Below the pieces are notes generated by a model. The model had not been told where the DNA came from and searched no databases. It saw only the letters and a program-made list of their open reading frames with translations. Position numbers and translations under genes: made by a program. From a bacterium (lineage in GTDB: Bacteria > Spirochaetota > UBA4802 > UBA5550), in contig JAAENB010000183.1 in assembly GCA_024224995.1 (NCBI GenBank), positions 1 through 7,859 on the forward strand: DNA of 7,859 bases, written 5' to 3'. Position 1 is the stretch's first letter, and each line of letters starts with the position of its first letter. Shown here one piece after another: positions 1 to 6,115 of the stretch.

Positions 1-564
1 ATCGGTATTCCCGGGCTCATTGTTGCCGCCCCCTCCGATGCCCTCACTGCCAAAGGTCTTTTAAAATCGGCTATCCGGTCCAACAACCCGGTTCTCTTCT
101 TCGAACATAAACTGCTCTATGCTATGACCAGCGAAATTCCCAATGATGACTTCACTGTTCCCCTGGGGAAAGCCCGTGTCGCGCGTTCCGGCTCCGATGT
201 TACGATTGTTACCTGGCTTCTGGGAGTTTCCATCGCTCTTGAAGCCGCTGCCCTGCTCTCACAAAAAGGTATTGAGGCGGAGATTATCGACCTGTGTACT
301 CTTTATCCCATTGATTTCGACACCGTTATTGAATCGGTTTCCCGTACCGGCAGTCTTGTTACCCTTGAAGAGGGGAATACCATGGGCGGTATTGGCTCGG
401 AAATTATCGCCTCTGCCGCGCTTATGGGACCGGGGATCTTTAAGACCGCGCCCGTCCGGCTTGGCGCTCCGGAGTGTCCGGTTCCTTACGCGAAAGGTCT
501 TGAGGAGATGATGCTTGTTCAGCCGGAGATGGTTGTGAGCGCTGTTGAGAAACAGTTGGGGTGA
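1..564 (+). CDS. 2-oxoacid dehydrogenase E1 component, beta subunit (pyruvate/acetoin/branched-chain type), 5' end outside window
   Basis: The reading frame is open from base 1 and stops at TGA 562-564, giving the last 187 residues of a family normally about 325 long, so the N-terminal thiamine-diphosphate half is mostly outside the window. Visible family signatures are IPGL near the start, DALTAKGLLKSAIRSNNPV followed by FFEHKLLY (end of the pyrimidine-binding domain), then the transketolase C-terminal domain with the SGSDVTIVTW strand, the IDLCTLYPID motif, and EEGNTMGGIGSEI. With E1 alpha it would form the heterotetramer that decarboxylates a 2-oxoacid and passes the acyl group to lipoyl-E2 in the cytoplasm. 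The substrate (pyruvate, acetoin or branched-chain oxoacid) cannot be decided from this part. No E2 gene follows, although E2 often lies downstream of E1 beta. Codons are GC-rich at third positions, unlike the genes from 789 to 7126. Confidence 0.93.
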   Translation: MGIPGLIVAAPSDALTAKGLLKSAIRSNNPVLFFEHKLLYAMTSEIPNDDFTVPLGKARVARSGSDVTIVTWLLGVSIALEAAALLSQKGIEAEIIDLCTLYPIDFDTVIESVSRTGSLVTLEEGNTMGGIGSEIIASAALMGPGIFKTAPVRLGAPECPVPYAKGLEEMMLVQPEMVVSAVEKQLG

Positions 565-569
565 AAGAA

Positions 570-590
570 AGTTTGAAGTTTGAGGTTCGA
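570..590 (+). repeat. three-copy heptamer array (RGTTYGA), left copy
   Basis: Three contiguous heptamers, AGTTTGA, AGTTTGA and GGTTCGA, begin five bases (AAGAA) after the E1 beta stop codon. A matching array lies at 7163-7183 in inverted orientation, again five bases after the stop codon of the flanking gene there. I see no strong stem-loop, so its role as a terminator is unclear. Confidence 0.7.
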
Positions 591-592
591 TG

Positions 593-633
593 CTTCGGCT
601 CCGCTCAGCACAGAGGACTTCGGCTCAGCACAG
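593..633 (+). repeat. imperfect short direct repeat
   Basis: CTTCGGCT-CCGCT-CAGCACAG (593-613) is repeated as CTTCGGCT-CAGCACAG (618-633), the second copy lacking the central CCGCT. It lies in the repeat-rich gap after E1 beta and has no credible coding potential. An open frame of 62 codons runs through it but only reads across repeats. Confidence 0.65.
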
Positions 634-691
634 GGGTTTGAGGGTTTCCCCAGGGAAGAGCTGGTTTAGGGATGTTGCCCGGGGTTGGGTT

Positions 692-749
692 GCAGAGACG
701 TTGTGTGTAGGGGAGAGGCATGCCGTCTCCCCTACACACAACGTCTCTA
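692..749. mobile_element. MITE-like near-perfect palindrome, possible 6-bp target duplication
   Basis: Arms at 694-716 and 726-748 are exact 23-bp inverted repeats (AGAGACGTTGTGTGTAGGGG... and its complement). The nine-base centre contains the palindrome GGCATGCC (717-724), so the DNA could fold into one long hairpin. TGGGTT occurs on both sides, at 686-691 and 750-755, which is what a 6-bp target duplication would look like, though the flanks are G/T-rich and chance is possible. From memory, intergenic palindromes starting AGAGACG or containing GTAGGGG are widespread in several bacterial phyla. No transposase is present. It lies between the converging ends of E1 beta and the lipoprotein gene and could stop transcription from both sides, but there is no T-run for a classical terminator. 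Confidence 0.65.
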
Positions 750-788
750 TGGGTTTTAATCCGGCAGGAATTGAATAAGAGTAAAAAA

Positions 789-1688
789 TTAATATGAAGA
801 GTAAAGACTCATAGCAGAACCGGTAAAACCAGTTCCTGAATAACCACTTTTATATTTTATTTGATACCCTTCATCCGTTTTTTCTTTCCAAAATATATAT
901 CTTCTATTATTATATTCACACTCAAAACCTGCAAGACCCATAATACGAGTACTATTATCAGTAGAGTGAAAACTCATAGCAGAACCAGTAAAACCAGTTC
1001 CTGAATAACCACTTTTATATTTTATTTGATACCCTTCATCCGTTTTTTCATTCCAGAATATATATCTTCTATTGTTATATTCACAAGCAAAACCTGAAAT
1101 ACCACTTCCTTTTAATATATCAATATCGCTGCTTAGATCTTCTATAGAAACAGATCCAATATTATCCTCCAAATCATCTATCTTTTCATTTATAGAGCTC
1201 AAATAATAATTCCCAACCTTACTTTCCAGAGTATCAATTCTACTATCAAGACTGGTTCCGGAATTACCAATATGACCTTCTAAAGCAACAAGTCTATTGG
1301 AAACACTTTTTGCAGGGCTTGCAACAACATTACCAACATAACTTTCTATATTATCAATTCTGGAATCCAGGCTGCTTGCTGAATTTCCCACATGTCCTTC
1401 CAGAGAATCAATCCTGGAATCCAGACTGCTTGCTGAATCTCCAACATGTCCTTCTAAGGCTAAGACCCTTGAATTAATAGTATCTGCCTGTGCCTGGTTA
1501 ACCAATTTTAATGCTTCAACCTCTTCCTGTAATGATTTGATCTTTGAATACATATCGGAAAAACTAAAACCGCTCTCTCCCGAATCATCAACAGAATCAT
1601 TCCCCGCAGAGAGTCCTTCTTCACAACCGGAAAAAGCCAGAACTGAAATAACCAATAAACTGATTATAGATAGATTAAATATTTTCAT
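789..1688 (-). CDS. repeat-rich predicted lipoprotein with coiled-coil stalk
   Basis: This 299-residue protein starts MKIFNLSIIS and has a hydrophobic segment ending LAFSGC, so Cys22 is the likely lipidated residue. The lipobox is relaxed (Phe at -3), as is common in spirochaetes. Residues 23-45 are a Ser/Asp/Gly linker. Residues 46-76 look like coiled coil. Residues 77-178 hold six units of about 18 residues with the pattern [LI]E-x-x-[VI]G-x(5)-SLDSRID, the spacings being 18, 18, 22, 18 and 19. Eighteen equals a heptad plus a hendecad, which fits a rod. Residues 196-250 and 251-299 are two near-identical units containing CEYNNRRYIFW and DEGYQIKYKSGYSGTGFTGS. The start is supported by GGTGATGG just upstream. 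A surface stalk with a repeated C-terminal head is the likely architecture. I do not recognise the head, and the function is unknown. Confidence 0.85.
   Translation of the reverse strand: MKIFNLSIISLLVISVLAFSGCEEGLSAGNDSVDDSGESGFSFSDMYSKIKSLQEEVEALKLVNQAQADTINSRVLALEGHVGDSASSLDSRIDSLEGHVGNSASSLDSRIDNIESYVGNVVASPAKSVSNRLVALEGHIGNSGTSLDSRIDTLESKVGNYYLSSINEKIDDLEDNIGSVSIEDLSSDIDILKGSGISGFACEYNNRRYIFWNEKTDEGYQIKYKSGYSGTGFTGSAMSFHSTDNSTRIMGLAGFECEYNNRRYIFWKEKTDEGYQIKYKSGYSGTGFTGSAMSLYSSY
792..1103 (-). repeat. 165-bp tandem duplication encoding the C-terminal head
   Basis: The two head units of the lipoprotein are encoded by 939-1103 and 792-938, with a period of exactly 165 bp (55 codons). In the core (for example 807-931 against 972-1096) I count only about six or seven mismatches in 125 bases. 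Several of these are synonymous, so the duplication is either recent or kept similar by recombination. Confidence 0.85.
1155..1460 (-). repeat. 54-bp periodic repeats encoding the coiled-coil stalk
   Basis: This stretch encodes residues 77-178 of the lipoprotein. The two best-conserved neighbours are offset by exactly 54 bp: CTGGAATCCAG recurs at 1360 and 1414 on the + strand, followed in both by nearly the same GCTTGCTGAAT and ACATGTCCTTC blocks. The other units are more diverged, and one is lengthened to 22 residues. Confidence 0.75.
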
Positions 1689-1705
1689 TTTCCATCACCG
1701 TCCAT

Positions 1706-1735
1706 ATTATTATTGTTCATATATATTAATGACAA
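1706..1735 (-). promoter_or_regulatory. possible promoter of the lipoprotein gene
   Basis: On the minus strand TTGTCA (1735-1730) and AATAAT (1711-1706) are separated by 18 bases. The region is very AT-rich, so such matches are easy to find. The implied leader would be only about ten bases before ATG 1688, which makes this a weak call. Confidence 0.25.
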
Positions 1736-1787
1736 TAATCCGGTAATCGTAACAAACTTTTTTGACATTTATGAGGAAAAAAAGGGG

Positions 1788-3533
1788 TCAACCTGTCTTT
1801 AAACTTTCCTCAATATCAATTTTATAATCCTTGTTCCCTCGAAAGCAAACAGCAACAGCGGTAAAATATTTATACTCACCGGTTTGATATTTTTTCACCT
1901 GCGATTTGGCTTCATTGAACTTTGAATCAAATACAGTTTGGGAAGCGCTTTTGGGAACACGTTTAATTTCCATAAGGAATTCAAAGGGAGCATCAACATC
2001 GGCGGCAGGCAGAGTTCTGGCCATGATATCGACATTGCCGTCGGCAGTAGGAAATTCGGGCAGAACTTCATACAAATTTTTTGGAAGATAGTAATAAAGA
2101 ACATGAAAGAGCAACCCTCTGTAAAAGCTTTCATTAACGTCTTTAAAAAAGTCGCCGGGAAATTCCCTGATAACTTCATTAAAAAAAGATTCCAAAAGAG
2201 CAGTGATATCACCGGAGCGTTTAAAAGTAATTATCCAGGAGTTAATATCTTTATCGGGAATTTCAAAATCCTTAATTCTTTCAAAATACGAAAGAATCAT
2301 TTCAAAGGTGACAATATTTGGAATAACAAATTCATCGGTTCTGTCACTATACGTCAAAAGGCCCAGGTGGTACAAACATTCATTGATATATCGACCGCTT
2401 TTATAATCTCTTAGATCAAACTGCCTTCTGGGATCAACAGAAAAATCAAGAGCTTTTCTTTCGGTGATCTCAAGAAGCACTTCATCACGTTTTTCATTAT
2501 TTTTGCCAAAGATATATGCCACCTGGTTATATTGCACCCTGATATTCTGGTCTGCAAGAGAGTCGGGAATAGTATTTTTATTCACCAGTTCTTTAAGAAA
2601 ATACATGGTCATCATGGGGTTGTAGACTTTTTCACCATGCCTGGAAAATTTATACCCGTTATAATATTGAGACAGGTATCTTTTGACTTCATTTTTTGAT
2701 ATTTTTCTCTCTTTATAATCATCATATATCTCATCAAGCAACATATCGATTTCACTTTCAGTAATACCAAGCATATTGGTATAGGTTTCATCGTGAGTTA
2801 TCCATTCCGCGATATTAAACCCGCTGTTCATATCGGAAATAGTAATGGGAAGAATTCCGGTTATATAAACCTTTTCAACAGCAGATTTTGTGCATTTTTT
2901 TATAGTCTCAAAAAAGGATCTAAAAAAACCGCCTTTCCTGGTAATATTGAGATATTCATTAGCCTCTTCCGGGGCATGGATGTAGTGAATTGCCATTGCA
3001 TTGGTAAGGGCATCATATTCATCAATTACAACGTAAAGTCTTCCGTTTTTCATTGCAATAAGACCGTCAATAATTTCAAGTGCGCCAGAAGCATTATTTT
3101 TATATTTATATTCAAAATCATTGATATAGGCATTATCAATACCCAATTCTTCAGCATAGTAAAAAAGAAAATTGACTAATTTGGTCATTATACCTGAATT
3201 GAACTGTTTCCCGGCAAAATCTTTATCATTATAGGAATAATCGCTCATGCCTGAGAAATCGAGGCCCAGGAAAAAATATGAATTTCTTCGAGGAGTTGGA
3301 TTTTTACCAATATAGAGATTCGCAAAAAGTTTTTCAAATTTGTCTTTAGCTTTAATATCGTAATACCATCTGAGCATTTCAGTGAAAAGGGATTTGCCGA
3401 ATCTCCGGGGGCGAAGGAAAACAGGAGTATTAATGCGCTCCAATTTTTCAATATAGGCGGTTTTGTCCACATAATAATATCCTTCAACCAATCTTTCAAA
3501 ATTACTAATTCCATAGGGGATCAATTTTTCCAT
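1788..3533 (-). CDS. AAA-ATPase-like domain / PD-(D/E)XK nuclease-like fusion protein
   Basis: The 581-residue product matches the widespread family that joins an N-terminal AAA-ATPase-like domain (Pfam AAA-ATPase_like) to a C-terminal PD-(D/E)XK superfamily domain (PDDEXK_9). It opens with the family hallmark IPYGISNFERLVEGYYYVDKT, followed by the P-loop variant RPRRFGKSLF (residues 41-50) and a Walker B strand LYVVIDEYDAL (166-176). GFNIAEWITHDETY (238-251) is typical of the middle region. The nuclease-like core is GNVDI (Asp502), then FLMEIKR (Glu522, Lys524), with a following EAKSQVKKY helix. All expected acidic residues and the lysine are present, so it may be active. These proteins are cytoplasmic and often multicopy in a genome. 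Their physiological role is not established, and defence or mobile-element functions are only speculation. A strong AAAGGAG (3546-3540) fixes the start at 3533. Length is normal for the family. Confidence 0.92.
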   Translation of the reverse strand: MEKLIPYGISNFERLVEGYYYVDKTAYIEKLERINTPVFLRPRRFGKSLFTEMLRWYYDIKAKDKFEKLFANLYIGKNPTPRRNSYFFLGLDFSGMSDYSYNDKDFAGKQFNSGIMTKLVNFLFYYAEELGIDNAYINDFEYKYKNNASGALEIIDGLIAMKNGRLYVVIDEYDALTNAMAIHYIHAPEEANEYLNITRKGGFFRSFFETIKKCTKSAVEKVYITGILPITISDMNSGFNIAEWITHDETYTNMLGITESEIDMLLDEIYDDYKERKISKNEVKRYLSQYYNGYKFSRHGEKVYNPMMTMYFLKELVNKNTIPDSLADQNIRVQYNQVAYIFGKNNEKRDEVLLEITERKALDFSVDPRRQFDLRDYKSGRYINECLYHLGLLTYSDRTDEFVIPNIVTFEMILSYFERIKDFEIPDKDINSWIITFKRSGDITALLESFFNEVIREFPGDFFKDVNESFYRGLLFHVLYYYLPKNLYEVLPEFPTADGNVDIMARTLPAADVDAPFEFLMEIKRVPKSASQTVFDSKFNEAKSQVKKYQTGEYKYFTAVAVCFRGNKDYKIDIEESLKTG

Positions 3534-3539
3534 TACAGG

Positions 3540-3546
3540 CTCCTTT
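3540..3546 (-). promoter_or_regulatory. ribosome binding site AAAGGAG
   Basis: On the minus strand AAAGGAG ends six bases before ATG 3533. It is the best Shine-Dalgarno match in the window and sets the start of the ATPase/nuclease fusion protein. Confidence 0.75.
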
Positions 3547-3556
3547 TGTTGATACG

Positions 3557-3585
3557 ATACTATTGATACAGGGAAAACAAGTCAA
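3557..3585 (-). promoter_or_regulatory. sigma70-type promoter with overlapping TTGATAC repeats
   Basis: On the minus strand TTGACT (3585-3580), a 17-base spacer and TAGTAT (3562-3557) form a plausible promoter about 25 bases upstream of the ribosome binding site. On the + strand, TTGATAC occurs at 3549-3555 and 3563-3569, one copy beside the -10 box and one over the expected transcription start, with a further GATAC between them. That arrangement could be an operator. It suggests the fusion gene is transcribed separately from the oxidoreductase gene upstream. Confidence 0.5.
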
Positions 3586-3605
3586 GAAAATAAGATTTTC
3601 ATATC

Positions 3606-4670
3606 TTATTGAAACTGAATATATTCGTCAAGTTTCTCAATAAAATCTTTTGGATCAAAAAGCTGTTCAATATGATAAACTCCAGCCGGGAATTTCTCTT
3701 TACAAACATATTCAGCGACTATTGAAGCAACTTTCCCTGTGATTTTTGCTTCTTCTCTCCCGCGAATAGAACAATTGTACTTTAGTGTTTTTCCATCCTT
3801 TGTGCCTGTTGAATCTACATTTACAACAAATATATCGGAACCGAATTGAGTTTTTTCAAATATTTTTATAAATAGTGACTTCATAAAATGGATCTTGAGT
3901 AAACTAAAAAACCCGAGTCTTTTTAGTACCGCGAAAGTCTTTGTAAAAAATTTCGAATCAAAACAGAAGCGAGTAGAGGCAGATTTTAAATTGAGCGTTT
4001 TGGCCACAACATGTTGGTCTGCAAAATCAAATCTATACGTAGTTCTTTGACCAGTTTTATCCGGAAAAACAGTTTTCTTTCCATCTTCAAAACCCTTAAC
4101 CTGTTTTAATGAACCATTTTCAACAATCTCAAAGACTGAATTCATATTATCTAATGTCCATTCAATTGCTGCTTTACCATGTTTATCACCAAGTCCAAGC
4201 ATCAAGTGTATATCCACGGTTTTTAATTTATCAAAATGGGATTGACTGTGTTTAACAAGTAAATTTGTTAAACCAGGTGATAAGCCAACACTTAAAACAC
4301 CTGTTGCTTTTCCTTTCCTGGCATGAGCGTCCAAATCCCCAATCCCGGACAAAAAGCTATACGAAGCTGATATATCAATATACTGTATCCCTTTTTTGAA
4401 ACAAGTCTCTACTAATCTCGTATCTTTTTGGTCCAAGCACATAATTAGCAGCATAACATCATCTAAAACACTGTTGTTATTATGATTTTTAAATGCGTCG
4501 AATTGAAGAGGTATTACAGCCTCTTTCATTGTTAAAGAAAATTCTGTTGCTTTTTTAATATTTCTACCTGCCGCAATAACTCTACCCGGAAATATTTTAG
4601 CAAGATCTTTACATATAACCTGCCCTACTTGCCCATAACCGCCAATTACTAAAATTTTATTTTTTTTCAT
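3606..4670 (-). CDS. saccharopine dehydrogenase-like NAD(P)-binding oxidoreductase
   Basis: The 354-residue protein begins with a Rossmann strand and dinucleotide-binding loop, KILVIGGYGQVGQ (residues 5-17), followed by VIAAGRN, where the residue after the second strand helps choose NAD or NADP. QYIDISASY (96-104) and SVGLSPGLTNLLVK (127-140) are typical of the saccharopine dehydrogenase NADP-binding domain family. The C-terminus PAGVYHIEQLFDPKDFIEKL (328-347) also fits that family. It is cytoplasmic. The family includes lysine-pathway enzymes and many oxidoreductases of unknown substrate, and nothing nearby indicates lysine metabolism, so no specific reaction can be assigned. The start at ATG 4670 is supported by AAGGA at 4683-4679 and by the Rossmann motif lying at the very N-terminus. 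It is followed after 72 bases by the fusion gene, which has its own promoter-like sequence. Confidence 0.88.
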   Translation of the reverse strand: MKKNKILVIGGYGQVGQVICKDLAKIFPGRVIAAGRNIKKATEFSLTMKEAVIPLQFDAFKNHNNNSVLDDVMLLIMCLDQKDTRLVETCFKKGIQYIDISASYSFLSGIGDLDAHARKGKATGVLSVGLSPGLTNLLVKHSQSHFDKLKTVDIHLMLGLGDKHGKAAIEWTLDNMNSVFEIVENGSLKQVKGFEDGKKTVFPDKTGQRTTYRFDFADQHVVAKTLNLKSASTRFCFDSKFFTKTFAVLKRLGFFSLLKIHFMKSLFIKIFEKTQFGSDIFVVNVDSTGTKDGKTLKYNCSIRGREEAKITGKVASIVAEYVCKEKFPAGVYHIEQLFDPKDFIEKLDEYIQFQ

Positions 4671-4678
4671 TCACTTTG

Positions 4679-4683
4679 TCCTT
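4679..4683 (-). promoter_or_regulatory. ribosome binding site of the oxidoreductase gene
   Basis: On the minus strand AAGGA ends eight bases before ATG 4670, an ordinary spacing, and supports this start. Confidence 0.55.
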
Positions 4684-4763
4684 GTATTTTTATTCATACG
4701 GTTTGGCAATGCAATCGTCGAAACCTTCAACGATAAGTATTTGTAAATGATTTTATATTTTTG

Positions 4764-4794
4764 ATTATAGTATTTCATATAAGCTTCATGTCAA
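4764..4794 (-). promoter_or_regulatory. promoter for the oxidoreductase gene
   Basis: On the minus strand a perfect TTGACA (4794-4789) and a perfect TATAAT (4769-4764) are 19 bases apart, slightly longer than the usual 17. An alternative -10, TACTAT, overlaps it with 16-base spacing. The leader to ATG 4670 would be about 85-90 bases. Confidence 0.55.
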
Positions 4795-4967
4795 CACTTT
4801 ATCTTTACTATTTGATAACGGTTGCCGGGGAAAACAAAATAACTTTACAAATTTGTCCCCAAACTTTTTTAAAAATAGACTTGAATTAAAAAAGAAACAA
4901 TGGGAGTTTGCAATCTTATAAAACATGAAATTATTTATCCTTACTGTATCCCGAAAGGGGACAGGGT

Positions 4968-4973
4968 TATAAT
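4968..4973 (+). promoter_or_regulatory. candidate -10 box for the barrel-protein pair
   Basis: TATAAT is an exact -10 match. The sequence about 17 bases upstream (TGTATC) is a poor -35. Transcription starting near 4980 would leave about 38 bases before ATG 5019 but too little leader for ATG 4989, which favours the later start. Confidence 0.3.
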
Positions 4974-5018
4974 GATTTCTATTAGTTCATGAATGGGGAA
5001 CAGGAACAACTGAAGGAT

Positions 5019-6083
5019 ATGCATAAAACTTCTACCGTGATATTTTTATTCTTTTCGATTATATGCACTGAGTTATATGGAGAAGAGAAGAAACGGATTG
5101 CTTTTCTTGACTTTACCGCAAACAACATTTCCGAATCCTATGCAAGAGTAGTGAGAAATAAAATTGAAAAAGTTTTTTTAAATACAAATAAATTCCATAT
5201 CCTTGAAAAGAAAAGGGTTAAAATAGTTATGAATGAAAAGGATTATGGAGACGAAAACTGCCTGGAAGCCAGGTGCGCAATCACAATTGGAAAGCATATT
5301 TTCGCAGATTACATTGTTGCCGGAAGTATTGATGTAGAAAACAATTATACTGTCATTATCCGCATCTTTGACATTACATCATCAAAAATTCTTTATGTAT
5401 ATTCAGAGACGTATGAATCAAAAGAAAAAATTTTGAAGAATTCATCTTATATTGAAGAAATCTCAGCGCAATTTATTGATGTAGCAACTTCCAATAATAA
5501 AATAAAAAAAGCAAAAGATATATCAAAAGATATATCAATTCCGGATGAAAATATTCAAGCCGTGGAAAAGACCATTGCACTTCAGGGTAGAAGTTCGAAC
5601 TTTTTTTATTTATCACCGGGGATAGGTTATATTTTACCCATTGGAGATTTTATTTATGAAGATCATAGTAGCTATGATTTTTCCTTTCAAATGGGGATCA
5701 ATAATGTATTTATTAACAATTTATTTATCTCTCTTGGTTCCGGTTATTGCGAATTCCCCAGGATAAGTAAGCATTTAATAAGCTCCTATTCTTTCGCTCT
5801 TTCTATTACTTATATTACAATGAGTACAGGATATTCCTATAGTATATTTGATACTATCTTTATATCCCCTTTTGTTTCCTTTGGGGGAGGTTATGTTGAT
5901 ATTGGAACAAATATTTTTTATAAATCCGGATTTCAACCAATATTAAAAGCTGGTCTACATCTTGCTTACGCATTTAATTCCAGTTCCAGAGTCTTTACCG
6001 GTACAACATCTAATATAATCTTTGTTAGAGATGTAGTAATTAATTATCTTTCTTTTGAAGCAGGTATGAAAAGATTCTTTTAA
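5019..6083 (+). CDS. exported TolB/CsgG/LpoB-like domain protein with predicted C-terminal outer-membrane barrel (copy 1)
   Basis: Using ATG 5019 the product has 354 residues. MHKTSTVIFLFFSIICTELYG forms a signal peptide, probably cut before EEKKRIAFLDF. ATG 4989 would add ten hydrophilic residues in front and has no ribosome binding site, so 5019 is preferred, although its own AAGGA is only one base from the ATG and AGGA lies 13 bases away. Residues 22-130 resemble the alpha/beta domain of the TolB N-terminus/CsgG/LpoB/FlgO group: RIAFLDF, then ARVVRNKIEKVFLNTNKFHILEK, then a cysteine pair (Cys81, Cys86) in CLEARCAITIGK, then ADYIVAGSI, then a two-strand end. Residues about 130-190 are a linker. 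Residues 195-354 alternate short amphipathic strands and end in Phe, the typical last residue of outer-membrane barrels. The likely location is periplasm plus outer membrane. The function is unknown. It is followed after 32 bases by a paralogue. Confidence 0.8.
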   Translation: MHKTSTVIFLFFSIICTELYGEEKKRIAFLDFTANNISESYARVVRNKIEKVFLNTNKFHILEKKRVKIVMNEKDYGDENCLEARCAITIGKHIFADYIVAGSIDVENNYTVIIRIFDITSSKILYVYSETYESKEKILKNSSYIEEISAQFIDVATSNNKIKKAKDISKDISIPDENIQAVEKTIALQGRSSNFFYLSPGIGYILPIGDFIYEDHSSYDFSFQMGINNVFINNLFISLGSGYCEFPRISKHLISSYSFALSITYITMSTGYSYSIFDTIFISPFVSFGGGYVDIGTNIFYKSGFQPILKAGLHLAYAFNSSSRVFTGTTSNIIFVRDVVINYLSFEAGMKRFF

Positions 6084-6115
6084 TAATCTAAAACCAGGTT
6101 GGATATATTTTATTA

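Larger units (their letters stand above)
4671..5018. other. divergent intergenic region between the oxidoreductase and barrel-protein genes
   Basis: About 350 bases lie between divergent genes. No convincing gene is visible. It contains a minus-strand promoter (4764-4794), a + strand TATAAT (4968-4973), a 10-bp palindrome ACAAATTTGT (4847-4856) inside a bulged inverted repeat (GGGG 4827-4830 with CCCC 4857-4860), and a small CCC-GAAA-GGG hairpin (4950-4959). TGTCCCC (4854-4860) and GGGGACA (4957-4963) form a further inverted pair about 100 bases apart. No function can be given to these repeats. Confidence 0.6.

Noticed and set aside
570..590. tRNA remnant suggested by GGTTCGA
   Set aside because: Only the T-loop-like heptamer is present. 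There is no acceptor, D or anticodon stem around either array.
590..778. 62-codon + strand frame after E1 beta
   Set aside because: It runs through a direct repeat and the long palindrome, has no ribosome binding site and reads as low-complexity Arg/Gly-rich sequence.
1762..1797. Possible REP-type site or terminator after the ATPase/nuclease gene (GACAGGTTGACCCC followed by T7 on the minus strand)
   Set aside because: The T-run is real, but the preceding stem is only three or four pairs and overlaps the stop codon. The resemblance to REP-like sites is from memory and too short to call.
1938..2414. 158-codon + strand frame inside the ATPase/nuclease gene
   Set aside because: It is antisense to a clear family match and shows no recognisable motif or start signal.
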